Origin: Oscheius dolichura
Taxonomy: Eukaryota; Nematoda; Chromadorea; Rhabditida; Rhabditidae
DNA length: 30,055 nt
Assembly (NCBI GenBank): GCA_932521035.1
Contig: CAKOAU010000005.1
Coordinates: forward strand, 1 to 30,055
Reading direction: 5' to 3'
Shown: in pieces, positions 1 through 10,033 of the stretch
Numbering within the stretch: the first letter of the stretch is position 1
Layout: every line of letters starts with the position of its first letter
Position numbers and translations under genes: made by a program
The notes under the pieces: model-generated
What the model was told of the DNA's origin: nothing
Databases searched by the model: none
Seen by the model: the letters and a program-made list of their open reading frames with translations, nothing else

Positions 1-191
1 GAACGTTCGACCACTCTTCTTGTAGAGCTCGACGAGTAGAGTACGAATAATCCAAGATCGAATAGGGTTCGCTGACCGAATAGCGTTTTATAGCCCAAAA
101 ACTATTATAGTCCAAAAATAGGGGGTAAGCCAATACAAATCTCTTGGGAAATTTGAACAGGCCAGTACGGAATAAAAGCCTAATCATTGGA
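1..191. repeat. S monomer, type a (reference example, 191 bp)
   Basis: This is the first full short monomer. Class-defining bases within the unit are T17, A55, G65, C70, A149 and C185; the A149 (GGGAAATTTG context) separates type a from all other S types. Landmarks are the palindrome GAACGTTC at 1-8, GAGCTC at 25-30, the odd-centred palindrome CTCGACGAG at 28-36, ACTATTATAGT (5-bp arms) at 101-111, and the spacer A5-T-A-G5 at 114-125 that is replaced by a long segment in L. Type a normally sits directly before an L unit, either in an a-L dimer or as third unit of the 916-bp HOR. Confidence 0.93.
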
Positions 192-534
192 GAACGTTCG
201 ACCACTCTTCTTGTAGAGCTCGACGAGTAGAGTACGAATACCCACAGAGCTAATAGGGTTGTCTGACCGAATAGCGTTTTATAGCCCAAAAACTATTATA
301 ATCCAGAAAAAGGTACAGTAATACGGGGCAGTTTTTGGAAAAGAGGGTAGGAGGTCCGAATTTGTGCTCATTCGAACCGCCTCATCGAGCTGAGTCTAAA
401 AAACCAGCTCCCGTCACAGGAGGACGCGTTTGAGCCACGTTATGGCACCTAGATCATAAACCAAGAGTTAAGCCAATACAAAACTCTTGGGCAATTTGAA
501 CAGGCCAGTACGGAATAAAAGCCTAATCATTGGA
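192..534. repeat. L monomer (reference example, 343 bp)
   Basis: The long monomer shares its first 113 or so bases with S, apart from a divergent patch at unit positions 50-72 and A105 or nearby in ATAATCC instead of ATAGTCC. It shares its last 66 bases with S except for A instead of T in the AATACAAAACTC stretch. Between these lies a segment of about 164 bp in place of the 12-bp spacer of S, giving a net gain of 152 bp. L closes every HOR. Position 337 is C here (LC type). The length is close to two nucleosome repeats. Confidence 0.93.
305..468. repeat. L-specific central segment (about 164 bp)
   Basis: This segment is absent from S and present in all 41 L units. It has three small inverted repeats: CGAAT/ATTCG (357-361 and 370-374), GAGCTG/CAGCTC (387-392 and 405-410, 12-base loop) and CTCC/GGAG (408-411 and 419-422). 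On the minus strand GGTTCGAATGA (378 to 368) matches 9 of 11 positions of an RNA polymerase III B box, and 437 to 426 matches 7 of 9 fixed A-box positions about 59 bases upstream. However, an A6 run at 398-403 would be a T6 terminator between them. I see no target-site duplication or poly-A tail. It could be an old insertion into S, or S could be a deletion derivative of L. Confidence 0.75.
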
Positions 535-725
535 GAACGTTCGACCACTCTTCTTGTAGAGCTCGACGAGTAGAGTACGAATAATCCAAGATCGAATAAG
601 GTTCGCTGACCGAATAGCGTTTTATAGCCCAAAAACTATTATAGTCCAAAAATAGGGGGTAAGCCAATACAAATCTCTTGGGCAATTTGAACAGGCCAGT
701 ACGGAATAAAAGCCTAATGATTGGA
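535..725. repeat. S monomer, type b (reference example, 191 bp)
   Basis: Type b carries A65 (AATAAGG context) and G185 (AATGATT context), with C149. It always opens an HOR block and is followed by type c, except in the b/L hybrid near the 3' end. Hand-counted composition of this unit is 37 C and 42 G in 191 bp (41% GC), with 10 CpG dinucleotides, 9 of them in the first 90 bases. Confidence 0.92.
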
Positions 726-916
726 GAACGTTCGACCACTCCTCTTGTAGAGCTCGACGAGTAGAGTACGAATAATCCAGGATCGAATAGGGTTTGCTGA
801 CCGAATAGCGTTTTATAGCCCAAAAACTATTATAGTCCAAAAATAGGGGGTAAGCCAATACAAATCTCTTGGGCAATTTGAACAGGCCAGTACGGAATAA
901 AAGCCTAATCATTGGA
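726..916. repeat. S monomer, type c (reference example, 191 bp)
   Basis: Type c differs from a at C17 (CTCCTCTTG context), G55, T70 and C149, and ends with C185. It is the second unit of every b-c block. It is followed directly by L in the 725-bp b-c-L form (5' part of the window) or by an a, d or c' unit in the 916-bp form. Confidence 0.92.
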
Positions 917-1259
917 GAACGTTCGACCACTCTTCTTGTAGAGCTCGACGAGTAGAGTACGAATACCCACAGAGCTAATAGGGTTGTCTGACCGAATAGC
1001 GTTTTATAGCCCAAAAACTATTATAATCCAGAAAAAGGTACAGTAATACGGGGCAGTTTTTGGAAAAGAGGGTAGGAGGTCCGAATTTGTGCTCATTCGA
1101 ACCGCCTCATCGAGCTGAGTCTAAAAAACCAGCTCCCGTCACAGGAGGACGCGTTTGAGCCACGTTATGGCACCTAGATCATAAACCAAGAGTTAAGCCA
1201 ATACAAAACTCTTGGGCAATTTGAACAGGCCAGTACGGAATAAAAGCCTAATGATTGGA
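917..1259. repeat. L monomer, LG subtype
   Basis: This copy is identical in layout to the other L units but has G at unit position 337 (base 1253), the same state as the end of b units. LG copies occur at 917, 1451, 1794, 3053, 4846, 7173, 9157, 11866 and 20644. All but one are followed by a type a unit; the exception is 1451, which is followed by another L. LC copies precede b units and most other positions, so the base marks the position within the HOR. Confidence 0.85.
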
Positions 1260-2380
1260 GAACGTTCGACCACTCTTCTTGTAGAGCTCGACGAGTAGAG
1301 TACGAATAATCCAAGATCGAATAGGGTTCGCTGACCGAATAGCGTTTTATAGCCCAAAAACTATTATAGTCCAAAAATAGGGGGTAAGCCAATACAAATC
1401 TCTTGGGAAATTTGAACAGGCCAGTACGGAATAAAAGCCTAATCATTGGAGAACGTTCGACCACTCTTCTTGTAGAGCTCGACGAGTAGAGTACGAATAC
1501 CCACAGAGCTAATAGGGTTGTCTGACCGAATAGCGTTTTATAGCCCAAAAACTATTATAATCCAGAAAAAGGTACAGTAATACGGGGCAGTTTTTGGAAA
1601 AGAGGGTAGGAGGTCCGAATTTGTGCTCATTCGAACCGCCTCATCGAGCTGAGTCTAAAAAACCAGCTCCCGTCACAGGAGGACGCGTTTGAGCCACGTT
1701 ATGGCACCTAGATCATAAACCAAGAGTTAAGCCAATACAAAACTCTTGGGCAATTTGAACAGGCCAGTACGGAATAAAAGCCTAATGATTGGAGAACGTT
1801 CGACCACTCTTCTTGTAGAGCTCGACGAGTAGAGTACGAATACCCACAGAGCTAATAGGGTTGTCTGACCGAATAGCGTTTTATAGCCCAAAAACTATTA
1901 TAATCCAGAAAAAGGTACAGTAATACGGGGCAGTTTTTGGAAAAGAGGGTAGGAGGTCCGAATTTGTGCTCATTCGAACCGCCTCATCGAGCTGAGTCTA
2001 AAAAACCAGCTCCCGTCACAGGAGGACGCGTTTGAGCCACGTTATGGCACCTAGATCATAAACCAAGAGTTAAGCCAATACAAAACTCTTGGGCAATTTG
2101 AACAGGCCAGTACGGAATAAAAGCCTAATGATTGGAGAACGTTCGACCACTCTTCTTGTAGAGCTCGACGAGTAGAGTACGAATAATCCAAGATCGAATA
2201 GGGTTCGCTGACCGAATAGCGTTTTATAGCCCAAAAACTATTATAGTCCAAAAATAGGGGGTAAGCCAATACAAATCTCTTGGGAAATTTGAACAGGCCA
2301 GTACGGAATAAAAGCCTAATCATTGGAGAACGTTCGACCACTCTTCTTGTAGAGCTCGACGAGTAGAGTACGAATACCCA

Positions 2381-2382
2381 TC
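2381..2382. other. Private CA to TC change in an L unit
   Basis: This L reads CCCATCGAGCT where all others read CCCACAGAGCT. It creates an extra TCGA. I see it only in the unit starting at 2328. Confidence 0.85.
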
Positions 2383-2670
2383 GAGCTAATAGGGTTGTCT
2401 GACCGAATAGCGTTTTATAGCCCAAAAACTATTATAATCCAGAAAAAGGTACAGTAATACGGGGCAGTTTTTGGAAAAGAGGGTAGGAGGTCCGAATTTG
2501 TGCTCATTCGAACCGCCTCATCGAGCTGAGTCTAAAAAACCAGCTCCCGTCACAGGAGGACGCGTTTGAGCCACGTTATGGCACCTAGATCATAAACCAA
2601 GAGTTAAGCCAATACAAAACTCTTGGGCAATTTGAACAGGCCAGTACGGAATAAAAGCCTAATCATTGGA

Positions 2671-4463
2671 GAACGTTCGACCACTCTTCTTGTAGAGCTC
2701 GACGAGTAGAGTACGAATAATCCAAGATCGAATAAGGTTCGCTGACCGAATAGCGTTTTATAGCCCAAAAACTATTATAGTCCAAAAATAGGGGGTAAGC
2801 CAATACAAATCTCTTGGGCAATTTGAACAGGCCAGTACGGAATAAAAGCCTAATGATTGGAGAACGTTCGACCACTCCTCTTGTAGAGCTCGACGAGTAG
2901 AGTACGAATAATCCAGGATCGAATAGGGTTTGCTGACCGAATAGCGTTTTATAGCCCAAAAACTATTATAGTCCAAAAATAGGGGGTAAGCCAATACAAA
3001 TCTCTTGGGCAATTTGAACAGGCCAGTACGGAATAAAAGCCTAATCATTGGAGAACGTTCGACCACTCTTCTTGTAGAGCTCGACGAGTAGAGTACGAAT
3101 ACCCACAGAGCTAATAGGGTTGTCTGACCGAATAGCGTTTTATAGCCCAAAAACTATTATAATCCAGAAAAAGGTACAGTAATACGGGGCAGTTTTTGGA
3201 AAAGAGGGTAGGAGGTCCGAATTTGTGCTCATTCGAACCGCCTCATCGAGCTGAGTCTAAAAAACCAGCTCCCGTCACAGGAGGACGCGTTTGAGCCACG
3301 TTATGGCACCTAGATCATAAACCAAGAGTTAAGCCAATACAAAACTCTTGGGCAATTTGAACAGGCCAGTACGGAATAAAAGCCTAATGATTGGAGAACG
3401 TTCGACCACTCTTCTTGTAGAGCTCGACGAGTAGAGTACGAATAATCCAAGATCGAATAGGGTTCGCTGACCGAATAGCGTTTTATAGCCCAAAAACTAT
3501 TATAGTCCAAAAATAGGGGGTAAGCCAATACAAATCTCTTGGGAAATTTGAACAGGCCAGTACGGAATAAAAGCCTAATCATTGGAGAACGTTCGACCAC
3601 TCTTCTTGTAGAGCTCGACGAGTAGAGTACGAATACCCACAGAGCTAATAGGGTTGTCTGACCGAATAGCGTTTTATAGCCCAAAAACTATTATAATCCA
3701 GAAAAAGGTACAGTAATACGGGGCAGTTTTTGGAAAAGAGGGTAGGAGGTCCGAATTTGTGCTCATTCGAACCGCCTCATCGAGCTGAGTCTAAAAAACC
3801 AGCTCCCGTCACAGGAGGACGCGTTTGAGCCACGTTATGGCACCTAGATCATAAACCAAGAGTTAAGCCAATACAAAACTCTTGGGCAATTTGAACAGGC
3901 CAGTACGGAATAAAAGCCTAATCATTGGAGAACGTTCGACCACTCTTCTTGTAGAGCTCGACGAGTAGAGTACGAATAATCCAAGATCGAATAGGGTTCG
4001 CTGACCGAATAGCGTTTTATAGCCCAAAAACTATTATAGTCCAAAAATAGGGGGTAAGCCAATACAAATCTCTTGGGAAATTTGAACAGGCCAGTACGGA
4101 ATAAAAGCCTAATCATTGGAGAACGTTCGACCACTCTTCTTGTAGAGCTCGACGAGTAGAGTACGAATACCCACAGAGCTAATAGGGTTGTCTGACCGAA
4201 TAGCGTTTTATAGCCCAAAAACTATTATAATCCAGAAAAAGGTACAGTAATACGGGGCAGTTTTTGGAAAAGAGGGTAGGAGGTCCGAATTTGTGCTCAT
4301 TCGAACCGCCTCATCGAGCTGAGTCTAAAAAACCAGCTCCCGTCACAGGAGGACGCGTTTGAGCCACGTTATGGCACCTAGATCATAAACCAAGAGTTAA
4401 GCCAATACAAAACTCTTGGGCAATTTGAACAGGCCAGTACGGAATAAAAGCCTAATCATTGGA
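2671..4463. repeat. HOR block b-c-LG-(a-LC)x2 (1793 bp)
   Basis: Unit starts are 2671 b, 2862 c, 3053 LG, 3396 a, 3587 LC, 3930 a and 4121 LC. It is a 725-bp b-c-L trimer followed by two 534-bp a-L dimers. Confidence 0.9.
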
Positions 4464-6790
4464 GAACGTTCGACCACTCTTCTTGTAGAGCTCGACGAGT
4501 AGAGTACGAATAATCCAAGATCGAATAAGGTTCGCTGACCGAATAGCGTTTTATAGCCCAAAAACTATTATAGTCCAAAAATAGGGGGTAAGCCAATACA
4601 AATCTCTTGGGCAATTTGAACAGGCCAGTACGGAATAAAAGCCTAATGATTGGAGAACGTTCGACCACTCCTCTTGTAGAGCTCGACGAGTAGAGTACGA
4701 ATAATCCAGGATCGAATAGGGTTTGCTGACCGAATAGCGTTTTATAGCCCAAAAACTATTATAGTCCAAAAATAGGGGGTAAGCCAATACAAATCTCTTG
4801 GGCAATTTGAACAGGCCAGTACGGAATAAAAGCCTAATCATTGGAGAACGTTCGACCACTCTTCTTGTAGAGCTCGACGAGTAGAGTACGAATACCCACA
4901 GAGCTAATAGGGTTGTCTGACCGAATAGCGTTTTATAGCCCAAAAACTATTATAATCCAGAAAAAGGTACAGTAATACGGGGCAGTTTTTGGAAAAGAGG
5001 GTAGGAGGTCCGAATTTGTGCTCATTCGAACCGCCTCATCGAGCTGAGTCTAAAAAACCAGCTCCCGTCACAGGAGGACGCGTTTGAGCCACGTTATGGC
5101 ACCTAGATCATAAACCAAGAGTTAAGCCAATACAAAACTCTTGGGCAATTTGAACAGGCCAGTACGGAATAAAAGCCTAATGATTGGAGAACGTTCGACC
5201 ACTCTTCTTGTAGAGCTCGACGAGTAGAGTACGAATAATCCAAGATCGAATAGGGTTCGCTGACCGAATAGCGTTTTATAGCCCAAAAACTATTATAGTC
5301 CAAAAATAGGGGGTAAGCCAATACAAATCTCTTGGGAAATTTGAACAGGCCAGTACGGAATAAAAGCCTAATCATTGGAGAACGTTCGACCACTCTTCTT
5401 GTAGAGCTCGACGAGTAGAGTACGAATACCCACAGAGCTAATAGGGTTGTCTGACCGAATAGCGTTTTATAGCCCAAAAACTATTATAATCCAGAAAAAG
5501 GTACAGTAATACGGGGCAGTTTTTGGAAAAGAGGGTAGGAGGTCCGAATTTGTGCTCATTCGAACCGCCTCATCGAGCTGAGTCTAAAAAACCAGCTCCC
5601 GTCACAGGAGGACGCGTTTGAGCCACGTTATGGCACCTAGATCATAAACCAAGAGTTAAGCCAATACAAAACTCTTGGGCAATTTGAACAGGCCAGTACG
5701 GAATAAAAGCCTAATCATTGGAGAACGTTCGACCACTCTTCTTGTAGAGCTCGACGAGTAGAGTACGAATAATCCAAGATCGAATAGGGTTCGCTGACCG
5801 AATAGCGTTTTATAGCCCAAAAACTATTATAGTCCAAAAATAGGGGGTAAGCCAATACAAATCTCTTGGGAAATTTGAACAGGCCAGTACGGAATAAAAG
5901 CCTAATCATTGGAGAACGTTCGACCACTCTTCTTGTAGAGCTCGACGAGTAGAGTACGAATACCCACAGAGCTAATAGGGTTGTCTGACCGAATAGCGTT
6001 TTATAGCCCAAAAACTATTATAATCCAGAAAAAGGTACAGTAATACGGGGCAGTTTTTGGAAAAGAGGGTAGGAGGTCCGAATTTGTGCTCATTCGAACC
6101 GCCTCATCGAGCTGAGTCTAAAAAACCAGCTCCCGTCACAGGAGGACGCGTTTGAGCCACGTTATGGCACCTAGATCATAAACCAAGAGTTAAGCCAATA
6201 CAAAACTCTTGGGCAATTTGAACAGGCCAGTACGGAATAAAAGCCTAATCATTGGAGAACGTTCGACCACTCTTCTTGTAGAGCTCGACGAGTAGAGTAC
6301 GAATAATCCAAGATCGAATAGGGTTCGCTGACCGAATAGCGTTTTATAGCCCAAAAACTATTATAGTCCAAAAATAGGGGGTAAGCCAATACAAATCTCT
6401 TGGGAAATTTGAACAGGCCAGTACGGAATAAAAGCCTAATCATTGGAGAACGTTCGACCACTCTTCTTGTAGAGCTCGACGAGTAGAGTACGAATACCCA
6501 CAGAGCTAATAGGGTTGTCTGACCGAATAGCGTTTTATAGCCCAAAAACTATTATAATCCAGAAAAAGGTACAGTAATACGGGGCAGTTTTTGGAAAAGA
6601 GGGTAGGAGGTCCGAATTTGTGCTCATTCGAACCGCCTCATCGAGCTGAGTCTAAAAAACCAGCTCCCGTCACAGGAGGACGCGTTTGAGCCACGTTATG
6701 GCACCTAGATCATAAACCAAGAGTTAAGCCAATACAAAACTCTTGGGCAATTTGAACAGGCCAGTACGGAATAAAAGCCTAATCATTGGA
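4464..6790. repeat. HOR block b-c-LG-(a-LC)x3 (2327 bp)
   Basis: Unit starts are 4464 b, 4655 c, 4846 LG, 5189 a, 5380 LC, 5723 a, 5914 LC, 6257 a and 6448 LC. It has one more a-L dimer than the preceding block and is the longest run of alternating a-L in the window. Confidence 0.9.
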
Positions 6791-8049
6791 GAACGTTCGA
6801 CCACTCTTCTTGTAGAGCTCGACGAGTAGAGTACGAATAATCCAAGATCGAATAAGGTTCGCTGACCGAATAGCGTTTTAAAGCCCAAAAACTATTATAG
6901 TCCAAAAATAGGGGGTAAGCCAATACAAATCTCTTGGGCAATTTGAACAGGCCAGTACGGAATAAAAGCCTAATGATTGGAGAACGTTCGACCACTCCTC
7001 TTGTAGAGCTCGACGAGTAGAGTACGAATAATCCAGGATCGAATAGGGTTTGCTGACCGAATAGCGTTTTATAGCCCAAAAACTATTATAGTCCAAAAAT
7101 AGGGGGTAAGCCAATACAAATCTCTTGGGCAATTTGAACAGGCCAGTACGGAATAAAAGCCTAATCATTGGAGAACGTTCGACCACTCTTCTTGTAGAGC
7201 TCGACGAGTAGAGTACGAATACCCACAGAGCTAATAGGGTTGTCTGACCGAATAGCGTTTTATAGCCCAAAAACTATTATAATCCAGAAAAAGGTACAGT
7301 AATACGGGGCAGTTTTTGGAAAAGAGGGTAGGAGGTCCGAATTTGTGCTCATTCGAACCGCCTCATCGAGCTGAGTCTAAAAAACCAGCTCCCGTCACAG
7401 GAGGACGCGTTTGAGCCACGTTATGGCACCTAGATCATAAACCAAGAGTTAAGCCAATACAAAACTCTTGGGCAATTTGAACAGGCCAGTACGGAATAAA
7501 AGCCTAATGATTGGAGAACGTTCGACCACTCTTCTTGTAGAGCTCGACGAGTAGAGTACGAATAATCCAAGATCGAATAGGGTTCGCTGACCGAATAGCG
7601 TTTTATAGCCCAAAAACTATTATAGTCCAAAAATAGGGGGTAAGCCAATACAAATCTCTTGGGAAATTTGAACAGGCCAGTACGGAATAAAAGCCTAATC
7701 ATTGGAGAACGTTCGACCACTCTTCTTGTAGAGCTCGACGAGTAGAGTACGAATACCCACAGAGCTAATAGGGTTGTCTGACCGAATAGCGTTTTATAGC
7801 CCAAAAACTATTATAATCCAGAAAAAGGTACAGTAATACGGGGCAGTTTTTGGAAAAGAGGGTAGGAGGTCCGAATTTGTGCTCATTCGAACCGCCTCAT
7901 CGAGCTGAGTCTAAAAAACCAGCTCCCGTCACAGGAGGACGCGTTTGAGCCACGTTATGGCACCTAGATCATAAACCAAGAGTTAAGCCAATACAAAACT
8001 CTTGGGCAATTTGAACAGGCCAGTACGGAATAAAAGCCTAATCATTGGA
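6791..8049. repeat. HOR block b*-c-LG-a-LC (1259 bp), first copy
   Basis: Unit starts are 6791 b, 6982 c, 7173 LG, 7516 a and 7707 LC. The b unit carries T to A at 6881 (unit position 91). That variant recurs only in the block at 11484, which has the same unit order, so the two appear to be copies of one 1259-bp segment. Confidence 0.9.
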
Positions 8050-8379
8050 GAACGTTCGACCACTCTTCTTGTAGAGCTCGACGAGTAGAGTACGAATAAT
8101 CCAAGATCGAATAAGGTTCGCTGACCGAATAGCGTTTTATAGCCCAAAAACTATTATAGTCCAAAAATAGGGGGTAAGCCAATACAAATCTCTTGGGCAA
8201 TTTGAACAGGCCAGTACGGAATAAAAGCCTAATGATTGGAGAACGTTCGACCACTCCTCTTGTAGAGCTCGACGAGTAGAGTACGAATAATCCAGGATCG
8301 AATAGGGTTTGCTGACCGAATAGCGTTTTATAGCCCAAAAACTATTATAGTCCAAAAATAGGGGGTAAGCCAATACAAA

Positions 8380-8380
8380 A
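8380..8380. other. L-like T to A in a c unit
   Basis: Unit position 140 of the c monomer at 8241 is A, as at the matching site in every L, while other S units have T. A short gene-conversion tract from L or an independent mutation would both explain it. Confidence 0.8.
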
Positions 8381-8431
8381 CTCTTGGGCAATTTGAACAG
8401 GCCAGTACGGAATAAAAGCCTAATCATTGGA

Positions 8432-8622
8432 GAACGTTCGACCACTCTTCTTGTAGAGCTCGACGAGTAGAGTACGAATAATCCAAGATCGAATAGGGTT
8501 CGCTGACCGAATAGCGTTTTATAGCCCAAAAACTATTATAGTCCAAAAATAGGGGGTAAGCCAATACAAATCTCTTGGGCAATTTGAACAGGCCAGTACG
8601 GAATAAAAGCCTAATCATTGGA
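8432..8622. repeat. S monomer, type d (first example, 191 bp)
   Basis: Type d matches type a at positions 17, 55, 65 and 70 but has C149 (GGGCAATTTG) as in b, c and L. It replaces a as third unit of some 916-bp HORs, at 8432, 10416, 19537, 20453, 25567, 26483 and 28317, and heads one dimer at 10950. It may be the older state, or a conversion of a by a neighbour; a single base separates the two classes. Confidence 0.85.
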
Positions 8623-8965
8623 GAACGTTCGACCACTCTTCTTGTAGAGCTCGACGAGTAGAGTACGAATACCCACAGAGCTAATAGGGTTGTCTGACCG
8701 AATAGCGTTTTATAGCCCAAAAACTATTATAATCCAGAAAAAGGTACAGTAATACGGGGCAGTTTTTGGAAAAGAGGGTAGGAGGTCCGAATTTGTGCTC
8801 ATTCGAACCGCCTCATCGAGCTGAGTCTAAAAAACCAGCTCCCGTCACAGGAGGACGCGTTTGAGCCACGTTATGGCACCTAGATCATAAACCAAGAGTT
8901 AAGCCAATACAAAACTCTTGGGCAATTTGAACAGGCCAGTACGGAATAAAAGCCTAATCATTGGA

Positions 8966-9156
8966 GAACGTTCGACCACTCTTCTTGTAGAGCTCGACGA
9001 GTAGAGTACGAATAATCCAGGATCGAATAGGGTTTGCTGACCGAATAGCGTTTTATAGCCCAAAAACTATTATAGTCCAAAAATAGGGGGTAAGCCAATA
9101 CAAATCTCTTGGGCAATTTGAACAGGCCAGTACGGAATAAAAGCCTAATCATTGGA
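8966..9156. repeat. Chimeric S monomer c' (191 bp)
   Basis: The unit has T17 as in a, b and d, but G55, T70 and C149 as in c. The switch lies between unit positions 17 and 55. It looks like a recombinant or gene-conversion product between an a- or d-type head and a c-type body. A second unit with the same class bases is at 27399. Confidence 0.85.
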
Positions 9157-10033
9157 GAACGTTCGACCACTCTTCTTGTAGAGCTCGACGAGTAGAGTAC
9201 GAATACCCACAGAGCTAATAGGGTTGTCTGACCGAATAGCGTTTTATAGCCCAAAAACTATTATAATCCAGAAAAAGGTACAGTAATACGGGGCAGTTTT
9301 TGGAAAAGAGGGTAGGAGGTCCGAATTTGTGCTCATTCGAACCGCCTCATCGAGCTGAGTCTAAAAAACCAGCTCCCGTCACAGGAGGACGCGTTTGAGC
9401 CACGTTATGGCACCTAGATCATAAACCAAGAGTTAAGCCAATACAAAACTCTTGGGCAATTTGAACAGGCCAGTACGGAATAAAAGCCTAATGATTGGAG
9501 AACGTTCGACCACTCTTCTTGTAGAGCTCGACGAGTAGAGTACGAATAATCCAAGATCGAATAGGGTTCGCTGACCGAATAGCGTTTTATAGCCCAAAAA
9601 CTATTATAGTCCAAAAATAGGGGGTAAGCCAATACAAATCTCTTGGGAAATTTGAACAGGCCAGTACGGAATAAAAGCCTAATCATTGGAGAACGTTCGA
9701 CCACTCTTCTTGTAGAGCTCGACGAGTAGAGTACGAATACCCACAGAGCTAATAGGGTTGTCTGACCGAATAGCGTTTTATAGCCCAAAAACTATTATAA
9801 TCCAGAAAAAGGTACAGTAATACGGGGCAGTTTTTGGAAAAGAGGGTAGGAGGTCCGAATTTGTGCTCATTCGAACCGCCTCATCGAGCTGAGTCTAAAA
9901 AACCAGCTCCCGTCACAGGAGGACGCGTTTGAGCCACGTTATGGCACCTAGATCATAAACCAAGAGTTAAGCCAATACAAAACTCTTGGGCAATTTGAAC
10001 AGGCCAGTACGGAATAAAAGCCTAATCATTGGA

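Larger units (their letters stand above)
1..534. repeat. a-L dimer (534 bp) at the 5' end
   Basis: One a-LC dimer precedes the first b unit. The window happens to begin exactly on a unit start. This dimer is probably the tail of an HOR block that continues upstream, since a-LC pairs also close the following blocks. Confidence 0.85.
535..2670. repeat. HOR block b-c-LG-a-LG-LG-a-LC (2136 bp)
   Basis: Unit starts are 535 b, 726 c, 917 LG, 1260 a, 1451 LG, 1794 LG, 2137 a and 2328 LC. It contains the only L-L junction in the window (1793/1794), where an S unit is missing between two long units. The last L carries a unique CA to TC change at 2381-2382. Confidence 0.9.
8050..10033. repeat. HOR block b-c-d-LC-c'-LG-a-LC (1984 bp)
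   Basis: Unit starts are 8050 b, 8241 c, 8432 d, 8623 LC, 8966 c', 9157 LG, 9500 a and 9691 LC. The first four units form the earliest 916-bp HOR in the window. The c unit has an L-like T to A at 8380. The c' unit replaces the expected a before an L. Confidence 0.9.

Noticed and set aside
368..437. Pol III promoter or tRNA gene on the minus strand of L
   Set aside because: The B box lacks its last two bases, the A box is imperfect, a T6 terminator lies between them, and no cloverleaf can be folded from the T-loop-like stretch. Kept only as a hint about origin.
305..468. Complete transposable element inside L
   Set aside because: No terminal inverted repeats, target-site duplication, poly-A tail or coding sequence can be seen.
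1..534. CENP-B box
   Set aside because: I looked for TTCG followed at the right spacing by A and CGGG on both strands of one S and one L unit and found none.
527..823. Recurrent minus-strand reading frames of about 98, 124 and 130 codons in every HOR
   Set aside because: Nearly all begin at TTG, not ATG. They overlap each other in different frames through the same monomer, and they end wherever a unit boundary shifts the frame (191 is not a multiple of 3). Their repetition follows only the satellite period. Single-base indels near 27.5-29.5 kb shorten or shift them freely. No known domain is recognisable.
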